Origin: WGMK01 sp044359155
GTDB taxonomy: Bacteria; Hydrogenedentota; Hydrogenedentia; Hydrogenedentales; JAEUWI01
Assembly: GCA_044359155.1 (NCBI GenBank)
Contig: JBIKMR010000028.1
Location: 1 to 24,059 of the forward strand
DNA length: 24,059 bases
Reading direction: 5' to 3'
This document shows positions 1 through 6,900 of the stretch, one piece after another. A program made the position numbers and the translations under genes. Below the pieces are notes generated by a model, which saw nothing but the letters and a program-made list of their open reading frames with translations, was not told the origin of the DNA and did no database searches. Each line of letters opens with the position of its first letter. Position 1 is the first letter of the stretch.

Positions 1-71
1 CAACGAACTTTCCGTCGCCCCCGCGTCTCGCGTTGGACCACGCGCGTCCCTGTTTGCCTCGGCGCGCATTC
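1..71 (+). repeat. Left copy of a ~71-base direct repeat
   Basis: This stretch matches 20440-20510 in the same orientation with about three substitutions up to the last few bases, where the two copies diverge. The copy begins at the window edge, so it may extend further left. The plus-strand frame through it is open and runs into the integrase-like tail that follows, so the repeat appears joined to a broken gene. What the repeat is (dispersed element, attachment-type repeat or recombination scar) cannot be told from two copies. Confidence 0.85.
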
Positions 72-182
72 GCGCCACCGGCGGAAGAGCCTTCTCCCAA
101 CCGCGCCACGTACTTCGAGCAGTGCCGGGAAATGATGCAAGCCTGGGCAGACTACCTCGACGAACTGAGGTGTAGTAAATAG
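72..182 (+). pseudogene. 3' remnant of a tyrosine integrase gene (partial)
   Basis: The frame ending at the TAG at 180-182 gives a C-terminal peptide containing YFEQCREMMQAWADYLDEL. From memory this strongly resembles the last helix of P4/CP4-type tyrosine integrases, which usually end in a pattern like RRxLMQxWADYL. No catalytic residues are present because only about 28 recognisable codons remain. The frame upstream is low-complexity, Pro/Arg-rich sequence belonging to the repeat at 1-71, so the gene body has probably been replaced. The assignment rests on a short motif; an unrelated small ORF is possible. Confidence 0.5.
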
Positions 183-256
183 TATGCTGGATCCCCTAGC
201 GTCACGCACCGAGCAAACGCGCCGCCAACGCTAACGCATCGACGGGCCAGAAGCAT

Positions 257-592
257 GTGGGGCGCGGGCGATGCACACCGGACCGTCCGGCCTCGGGGCG
301 GCAGTTGAGGACGCAGTCCTGCCATTGCGCAGGCAAAGCGTTTCTTCCATGCACAGCACCCAGCAACGCCTTGGAGACCTTGCAGACGGAGGACGTCTAC
401 GCTTCCATCGCCCGGCACGAGTCCGGAGACTGGGGCGAGCTCTGCGCGGAGGACGTCCAGGCGAACGAGAGTGCTTTGCTGCACGGGGGGCGGCTCTTCT
501 CCCGATACAAGGACCGAAAGGAGGTGAAGTTCTACTTCATCACCGAGCCCGATCGCTCCGCGACCACCGTGCTCTTGCCGGAAGACTATTGA
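257..592 (+). CDS. Short conserved hypothetical protein, 5' end doubtful
   Basis: The last 75 or so residues contain ARHESGDWGELCAEDVQANE followed by a C-terminus with ITEPDRSATTVLLPEDY. I recognise this pattern from short, widely distributed, often plasmid- or island-borne proteins of unknown function (sometimes mislabelled as restriction-modification subunits). Those proteins usually start shortly before a 'TPGALEAL'-like segment, which here corresponds to APSNALETL from about base 359. The first ~34 codons, reached from a GTG at 257, do not look conserved, and no good Shine-Dalgarno sequence is visible before any in-frame start. The gene may have lost its native 5' end. A terminator-like hairpin follows 10 bases after the stop. 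Function is unknown. Confidence 0.55.
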   Translation: MGRGRCTPDRPASGRQLRTQSCHCAGKAFLPCTAPSNALETLQTEDVYASIARHESGDWGELCAEDVQANESALLHGGRLFSRYKDRKEVKFYFITEPDRSATTVLLPEDY

Positions 593-601
593 GTCTCATA
601 C

Positions 602-632
602 GGGATCGATTTCCAATCGGTCTCTCTTTTTT
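602..632 (+). terminator. Intrinsic terminator after the short hypothetical gene
   Basis: Bases 602-611 pair with 615-624 (10 pairs including two G-T wobbles, three-base loop). A T-rich tract ending in six T's follows to 632. It lies between the stop at 592 and the promoter of the sigma-54 regulator, so it insulates that regulator from upstream transcription. Confidence 0.65.
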
Positions 633-670
633 ATGCGCCCCGGCTTCGAGAGGTAGCTCTTCTCGCATCG

Positions 671-698
671 TTGTACCGACGGTTTTCATATGTATAAT
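671..698 (+). promoter_or_regulatory. Sigma-70-like promoter of the sigma-54 regulator gene
   Basis: TTGTAC (671-676), a 16-base spacer and a perfect TATAAT (693-698) resemble a housekeeping promoter. Transcription would begin near 705, only about two bases before the ATG at 707. No Shine-Dalgarno sequence precedes that ATG, so the match implies a leaderless or nearly leaderless mRNA. Confidence 0.5.
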
Positions 699-706
699 AT
701 GGTCCC

Positions 707-3400
707 ATGAGCACCAGCAAAAATCCTTCACAACGAGATAACCTGAGCAAGCGTGCGGGAGCACAGCCGAGAGAGACTTCCGAGCGCAAGGGGGCCACAG
801 CCGCGTTTGAAGAGAACGAGAACTGGTTTCGTCTCTTATTCGAAAAAGCACCCATTGGCGTAGCGCAGGTTGCAACACTTACGGGGCAATTCATCCGGGT
901 CAACCTCAGATACTGCGATATTGTCGGCCTCCATCCTGACCAGTTGATGGCCAAGACATTCATGGAAATAACGCACCCGGACGATTTGCAAGCAGACTTA
1001 GACAACATGGAGAAACTGAAGGCGAACGAGATTCGCGACTTTTCCATGAGAAAGCGCTATAGGCGCCCTGACGGCACCTGGGTCTGGGTGAATCTTTCGG
1101 TGTCTCCCATGTGGCTACCGGGAGAAGAACCCTCCTACCACATTGCGATGGTAGAAGATATCAGCGCCCTCATGTGCTCAGAGGGGGAACTTGCGAGCTC
1201 CCGTGCGGAACTCGAACGGCGCGTCGAGGAAAGAACGGCCAAGATGCGCGAGAGCGAGGAACGCTTCCGCACCTATGTGGATGAGGCCCCCACCGGCATA
1301 GTCATCACCGACCGCAATGGGGCCATGATTGACGTGAACCCCTCGGCGGAGCGTATTGCCGGCGTGTCGCGCGCGGCGCTGATTGGAAAGCGATTCTCGG
1401 ACTTCGCGCCCCCATTCTTGCGCGCCGTGGCGGAGACAGCATACGCGGGATTCGTGGAAACGGGCCAGATCGAACGCGATGTGCGAATCCAGCGCGGGGC
1501 CGCGATTGTCTGGGTCAACCTGCACGGCGTAGCCCTGGGGCCGGATCGTTTCCTGACGTTCTTTACGGATGTCAACGAGCGGAAGGAGGCGGAGGCGGCG
1601 CTGGCCGAGAGCGAGACGCGCATGGCGCTGGCGCTCAAGGCCGCCAAGATGGGGGTATGGGAAACGGACTTTGAATCGTTTGATTCCTACTGGTCAGAAG
1701 AATCATTGGCAATCTTGGGGCTGCCCTTTAGCGAGAAGCGTCTGCCTCTGAGCCTTACGGCGGACTTGGTCTATCCGGAAGATCGAGAACGATTGAACTT
1801 GCACATCAAGGCGATTTTGCATCTCCCTGACGGCCCAGGGCTTTTCGATTGCATCTACCGCATTGTCCGGGCGGACGGCGCGTTGCGGTGGGTTCACGCG
1901 ATGGGTCAGGCGCGCATCCGAGAGGTGGGGCGCCGCCCGGCCTACTCGGGTATCATTCTCGACATCACAGAACAAAAGCTCGCGGAAGTTCAGTTGGCCT
2001 CCGAGCGCAAGCGGCTGCGGGACATCCTGGACGGCATCTTCGGATGTGTCTGCCTCATCTCACCGGACGGGATCTTGCTGGAAGTCAACCAGGCGCCCTT
2101 GGAAAGGGTTGGACTTTCCAAAGAGGATGTAATCGGCATCACCGTCTGGAATACTCCTCCGATTTCTTACTCGCCTGAAGTTCAAACGCGCGTCCGGGAA
2201 GCGGTGGCGCGTGCGGCCGCCGGAGAAGTAACCCGTTACGATCAAGATGTCCGGGTGGCGGGAGGCGGCATCTCTAGCCTCGACATCACCTTTTCGCCGC
2301 TGCTCGATGAGCACGGCAGCATTACGGGCGTGCTCGCGTTTGGGGTAGATGTCACCGAGCGCAACCGGGCGAAAAACGCATTGCGAGAAGCACTGGACGA
2401 GGTTTCGCAACTCAAGGATCGTATTGACGCTGAAAACGTCCTCTTACGTGAGCACATACAAACCGTGCGCGGCCGCGTCCGAATTATTGGGCAAAGCGCA
2501 GCGATTCAAAACGTATTGAGCCACGCCCGTGAAGTGGCGAAAACCGATTCCAACGTCTTGATTCTTGGGGAGACCGGCACGGGGAAGGAGTTGTTGGCCG
2601 AGGCCATCCATGAATGGAGCGCCCGGCAAAATCGGCCTCTCGTGAGAGTCGCCTGCGCCGCGATCCCGGCCACGCTCTTGGAAAGCGAACTGTTCGGAAG
2701 GGAGAAAGGCGCCTATACCGGCGCACTGACGAAGCAAATCGGCCGGTTTGAGGCGGCCGAGGGCGGAACGCTTTTCCTGGATGAGATCGGCGAATTGCCC
2801 GCGGAGATCCAAGTCAAGCTGCTGCGCGTGCTTGATAGTCAACAATTCGAGCACCTGGGGAGTTTCAAGACCTTGCAGGCGGATGTCCGGATTATCGCGG
2901 CCACGAACCGCGACCTGGAAAAGGCGATCCGCGCAGGCATATTCCGTGAAGATCTGTTCCATCGTCTCAATGTATTTCCGCTGACCATACCGCCGCTCCG
3001 CGAGCGTGCCGAGGACATTCCAGAACTCGTGTGGAGCTTCGTGAAGGACCTTTCCTTAAAAACGGGAAAGGCCATCTCCGTGATTTCTCCCGACCTCATG
3101 CACGCAATTCAGCGGCAACCTTGGCCAGGGAATGTGCGTGAACTGCGGAACGCAATCGAACGGGCAATGATTCTCAGCAAAGGCCCCGAATTGCGCGTTG
3201 AATTGCCCAAAGTCATTAGCTCGCCACCTGTAGAGGAGGCAACACTCGATGGCGTGGAACGAGCGCATATCGTTAAGACCCTCGAACAAACCGGATGGCG
3301 TATTCGTGGCGAGAACGGTGCGGCGAAACGCCTTGGGTTGAATCCGACCACGCTCGAATCCAAGATGTCACGACTCGGAATAGAACGCCCGCACCGCTAG
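707..3400 (+). CDS. Sigma-54-dependent transcriptional activator with four PAS domains
   Basis: This 897-residue enhancer-binding protein would sense a signal through PAS domains and use ATP to open sigma-54 RNA polymerase promoters. Four PAS/PAC units lie at about 40-150, 183-300, 305-425 and 437-555, joined by short coiled-coil linkers. The AAA+ domain spans about 593-820, with Walker A GETGTGKE near 621, the sigma-54 contact loop GAYTGA at 668-673 (a common form of GAFTGA) and Walker B ending in D692-E693. The C-terminus (about 843-897) is a Fis-type helix-turn-helix of FhlA-like pattern, ending GLNPTTLESKMSRLGI. There is no receiver or transmembrane segment, so it is probably a soluble sensor. 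No in-frame ATG or GTG alternative occurs near the N-terminus. A sigma-54 promoter with upstream palindromes lies 130 bases downstream, making the following operon its likely target. The ligand or PAS cofactor is unknown. Confidence 0.93.
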   Translation: MSTSKNPSQRDNLSKRAGAQPRETSERKGATAAFEENENWFRLLFEKAPIGVAQVATLTGQFIRVNLRYCDIVGLHPDQLMAKTFMEITHPDDLQADLDNMEKLKANEIRDFSMRKRYRRPDGTWVWVNLSVSPMWLPGEEPSYHIAMVEDISALMCSEGELASSRAELERRVEERTAKMRESEERFRTYVDEAPTGIVITDRNGAMIDVNPSAERIAGVSRAALIGKRFSDFAPPFLRAVAETAYAGFVETGQIERDVRIQRGAAIVWVNLHGVALGPDRFLTFFTDVNERKEAEAALAESETRMALALKAAKMGVWETDFESFDSYWSEESLAILGLPFSEKRLPLSLTADLVYPEDRERLNLHIKAILHLPDGPGLFDCIYRIVRADGALRWVHAMGQARIREVGRRPAYSGIILDITEQKLAEVQLASERKRLRDILDGIFGCVCLISPDGILLEVNQAPLERVGLSKEDVIGITVWNTPPISYSPEVQTRVREAVARAAAGEVTRYDQDVRVAGGGISSLDITFSPLLDEHGSITGVLAFGVDVTERNRAKNALREALDEVSQLKDRIDAENVLLREHIQTVRGRVRIIGQSAAIQNVLSHAREVAKTDSNVLILGETGTGKELLAEAIHEWSARQNRPLVRVACAAIPATLLESELFGREKGAYTGALTKQIGRFEAAEGGTLFLDEIGELPAEIQVKLLRVLDSQQFEHLGSFKTLQADVRIIAATNRDLEKAIRAGIFREDLFHRLNVFPLTIPPLRERAEDIPELVWSFVKDLSLKTGKAISVISPDLMHAIQRQPWPGNVRELRNAIERAMILSKGPELRVELPKVISSPPVEEATLDGVERAHIVKTLEQTGWRIRGENGAAKRLGLNPTTLESKMSRLGIERPHR

Positions 3401-3469
3401 ACTAGCGGCGTATTTTCTACGATATATCGTAGCCCCCTCCCCCCCCCGGAATCCATCCAGGTGGATTCC
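3394..3469. promoter_or_regulatory. Cluster of three inverted repeats, candidate activator sites
   Basis: Three perfect inverted repeats lie between the activator gene and the sigma-54 promoter: CCGCTAGACTAGCGG (3394-3408, overlapping the stop codon), CTACGATATATCGTAG (3417-3432) and GGAATCCA/TGGATTCC around a six-base loop (3448-3469). Relative to the predicted start near 3556 their centres are about -155, -131 and -97, the usual range for upstream activating sequences bound by Fis-type activators. The first could instead be a weak terminator (followed by TATTTT). A run of nine C's preceded by CCCCCT sits between the second and third. Confidence 0.5.
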
Positions 3470-3519
3470 AAGTCCGCAAACCCTTGTTGGGCAGCATGTT
3501 GCGACTTAATTTCGGCCAA

Positions 3520-3534
3520 TGCCAATAATTGGCA
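3520..3534. promoter_or_regulatory. Inverted repeat overlapping the -24 element
   Basis: TGCCAATAATTGGCA is a perfect inverted repeat with a one-base centre, and its right arm contains the GG of the -24 box. Its position suits an operator that would block sigma-54 polymerase, but no regulator is known and it may be fortuitous. Confidence 0.3.
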
Positions 3535-3545
3535 CGAATCATGCA
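3529..3545 (+). promoter_or_regulatory. Sigma-54 (-24/-12) promoter of the che/c-di-GMP operon
   Basis: TTGGCACGAATCATGCA matches the consensus YTGGCACG-N4-TTGCW at all but one position, with GG (3531-3532) and GC (3543-3544) at the required spacing. Transcription would start near 3556, about 54 bases before the ABM gene start. This rules out the farther-upstream start codons of that gene. A weaker match with correct GG/GC spacing and a perfect TTGC lies at 3488-3502 (TGGGCAGCATGTTGC). Confidence 0.8.
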
Positions 3546-3609
3546 AACGAAAGTCGAAATAAACGACGCAAATGTATGCTGCCGTGTTCAAATAGGGAAC
3601 CTCCTCGTG

Positions 3610-3927
3610 ATGATGTTGTCCGCAATCTCTGTCTTCTACGCCCCGAATGACAGGGAAGGCATGATCCGCAGCCTATGCTCGGCGCTGGGACCCACATCGG
3701 TGAAAAACGGTTGCATGAGCTATCGGCTCTCTCTGGACATTCAAGACGAGCAATCGCTCACCCTGATTTCTCGTTGGCGCTCGCGGGAAGATTTGGATAC
3801 CTATCTCCACACCGACCTATTTCGTAAGGTCTTGTCTGTGGTGGATTTATCTTGCAAAGAGCCGACTATCGAATTCGACGAGATACAGGCAACGAGCGGC
3901 AATGAATTCCTTGGAACCGAAGAATGA
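3610..3927 (+). CDS. ABM-domain (antibiotic biosynthesis monooxygenase-like) protein
   Basis: This ~105-residue protein has the small alpha/beta ABM fold pattern: an N-terminal strand (SAISVFYAP), a helix (REGMIRSLCSALGPT), the segment GCMSYRLSLDIQDE, then LISRWRSREDLDTYLHTDLF and a final strand (PTIEFDEIQA). Members of this superfamily include quinol monooxygenases, haem-degrading enzymes and many dimeric proteins of unknown role, so the reaction cannot be assigned. AGGGA at 3594-3598 places the start at ATG 3610, GTG 3607 or ATG 3613; earlier starts fall at or before the predicted transcription start. It is the first gene of the operon and overlaps by 4 bases one possible start (3924) of the hybrid kinase. 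A link to redox or quinone sensing by the next gene is inference only. Confidence 0.75.
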   Translation: MMLSAISVFYAPNDREGMIRSLCSALGPTSVKNGCMSYRLSLDIQDEQSLTLISRWRSREDLDTYLHTDLFRKVLSVVDLSCKEPTIEFDEIQATSGNEFLGTEE

Positions 3928-3941
3928 GACAGAGGGAGCAA

Positions 3942-6900
3942 ATGGCTAACGCCGCCATGTCAACCCGACCGACTCGGGAAATCTTGAGTCGCGTGCCGTT
4001 GATCTGTGGGGCGCTTTCCGTCCTCATCGGGGCCGCGGTGCTGGCGGGGTGGACATTCTCTGTGCCAGTGCTGCAAAGCCTTGTCCCCGGCTTTGTCTCG
4101 ATGAAGCCGAACACTGCGTTGTGTTTCATTCTCGCCGGCGCCGGATTGCTGCTTCTGGGGCGCTCGCCGTTGTCGCGGTTGCGGTTGCTTGCCGGAAGGG
4201 CTTGCGCGCTTCTGGTTTTGGTGATCTGCGGCGTAACCCTCGCGGAGTACATCTTCGACTCGAGCAGTGGATTTGATGAATGGCTGTTCACCGACCCCGT
4301 GGGTGCCGTCACGACTTTAGTTCCGGGACGGATGGCGATTTCGACGATCCTGGCGTTCGTCTCCATAGGGTTCGCGCTGCTGGCGTTGGAATGGGAACCG
4401 CGCCGCTATTTCCGGCCTGCGGAAGGGCTTGCGCTGCTCGCGTTCTTGTTGAGTATTACCTCGCTCTTTCAGCACGCAATTACGACGTCGTCGTTTGACG
4501 CATATTTCGGGTCTACGCCGATGGCGTTGCATACGGCCCTCACCTTCATGACATTGGCCGTGGGCCTACTCCTGACGCGCCCTCAACAGGGATTGTTCCA
4601 GGCACTCCGAGACGGTGCAATAAGCCGGCTGGAACGGGGCATCTACCTGACCATATCCCTCGCTCTTGTCGCGTTGATGTTCATGGCAATCAGCACGTTT
4701 TTTATCGTTATGGACACGTGGTCGCGCTCACGGTGGGTGGCGCATACCCATCAGGTGCGCGATGAGCTGGGCAAGGTCTTGGATTCATTTCAAGACATGG
4801 AAAGCGGTGAGCACGGTTACGTTTTGACGGGGAAAGAAAGCTTCCTCGAATCCTTCAACGTGGCGCTTGAAGATTCGGATAAGAGGCTTCGGGAATTGGG
4901 GAAGCTCTTTGCCAACGATGCCGCGCAAACCGAACGGCTCAGCAAGCTCACGGCGATCGCCCTCGAAAAGATTGCTCATGCCCGAGGCGTTGTCGAATCA
5001 GGCCGCGAGAAGGGTTTTGATGCGGCCCGTGCCCAGATTGTGGAAGGCGGCGAAGATGCGGCCATGCGTGCCATCCGCGACGGCGTCGACGAGATGAACC
5101 ACGAAGAGACGCTGCTGTTGGTTGCCCGAGAAGACGAGGAACGCGCCACTATCGCTCGTTTGTACCTGAGCATCGGATTCTGCGTCATTGTTATGCTAGG
5201 CGTCTTGCTCTCCACCATAGGGAGCATCCGCAAGGGCTTCAAGTCGCTGCGGGAGGCCGAAGAAGCCCTCCACGCGAACGAGGAAAACCTTGCGATTACC
5301 CTGCGGTCCATCGGCGACGCCGTGGTGACGACCGACAACGAGGGGCGGGTGACCGGGCTCAACTCCGTGGCCGAGCAGCTCACGGGCTGGAGGGAGGCCG
5401 AAGCCCAAGGGCGGCCGGTGGGCGATGTCGTTCACATCATCAACGAAGCGACCCGGAAACGGGCGGAGGTGCCGGTAGAAAAAGTGCTCAGCACCGGCCA
5501 AATTCAGGGCTTTACAAATCATACTGTGCTCATAGCCCGCGACGGCACGGAACACGCAATCGCCGATAGCGCGGCCCCGCTATGCGATCCCAGCAACAGG
5601 CTGCGGGGCGTGGTGCTGGTATTCCGCGACCTAACGGCCAAACGCGCCGCCGAGGCGGAGAGCGATCGACTCTTCAACTTGTCCATCGACATGATCAGTG
5701 TTGCCCATATAGACGGGTACTTCAAGCGGGTCAATCCCGCTTTCACCAGCATACTGGGCTGGAGTGCCGAGGAAATGCTGTCGCGTCCGTTTTTGGAATT
5801 CATACACCCCGAAGACTGGGCGGCCACGCTTCGAACGGTAGAGAAGGTGAGTGTTGCCAGGGAAAATATCCTGAACTTTTCGAACCGCTTCAAGCACAAG
5901 GATGGATCGTGGCGCAGGCTGGCCTGGAAAGTGGTGCCCCACCTGGACGGAAACATGTATTGCACGGGCCGCGACGTGACGGAGCAGCACACCCAAGCCC
6001 AGTTGACGCAACTCCAAGCCGCCATTGGAACCACCTTGGCGCGGTCGCGGGAACTGCAACCAGTGCTTAATGACGCCGCCGAGGCAATGGTTCAAGTGTT
6101 CGACGCGGCCTTTGCCCGCATTTGGACGCTTAACGATGCGGAGCAGATGCTGGAAATGCGCGCCAGCGCCGGCCAGTATACACACCTCGACGGTCCGCAT
6201 GGCCGCGTGCCCGTGGGCAAGTTTAAGATCGGCCTCATCGCGCAGGTACGAAAGCCGCACCTGACCAACGAGGTCGTAGGCGACCCGCAGGTGAGCGACC
6301 AGGATTGGGCGCGGCGCGAGGGCATGGTGGCTTTTGCCGGCTATCCGCTTATCGCGGACGACGAAGTGGTGGGCGTTATGGCCATGTTCGCCCGCCATAC
6401 CTTTTCGAAAGAGGATCTGCTTGCCTTAGGATCGGTAGCAGATAACATTGCCCTCAGCATTCAAGACCATCGCAGACGCGACGCCCTTCGCGACAACAAG
6501 GAACTCCTGCATAAGGTATTAAATTCAATCGGGTCCAGCATCGCGGTGTTGGATAGCAGCGGTACGATTGTCATGGTCAACGATGACTGGCAACGATTCG
6601 CAATGGAGAATGAAGCCAAGGGGGATCCCTCGACCTTCGGCGTGGGCGCAAACTACCTCGAAGTCTGCAAACGCGCAGTGCCGCAGCTGGGTAAAGGGAT
6701 GCAGAAGATCTTGGATGGGTTGCAGGGCGTGGTGAAGGGTGAGCGGGAGACCTTTGTCACGGACTACCCATGCCATTCCCCCAAGCTTACCAGCTGGTTC
6801 AGGATGAGCGCGTTTGCCTTGTCGAATGCGGACGGCGGGGCGGTCGTTTCACATACGAACATTACTCAGCAACAGCTGGCGACAAAGCGGTTGGACGAAT

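Noticed and set aside
5631..6398. 255-codon minus-strand open frame inside the hybrid kinase
   Set aside because: It overlaps the PAS2 and GAF domains of the kinase and has no independent support.
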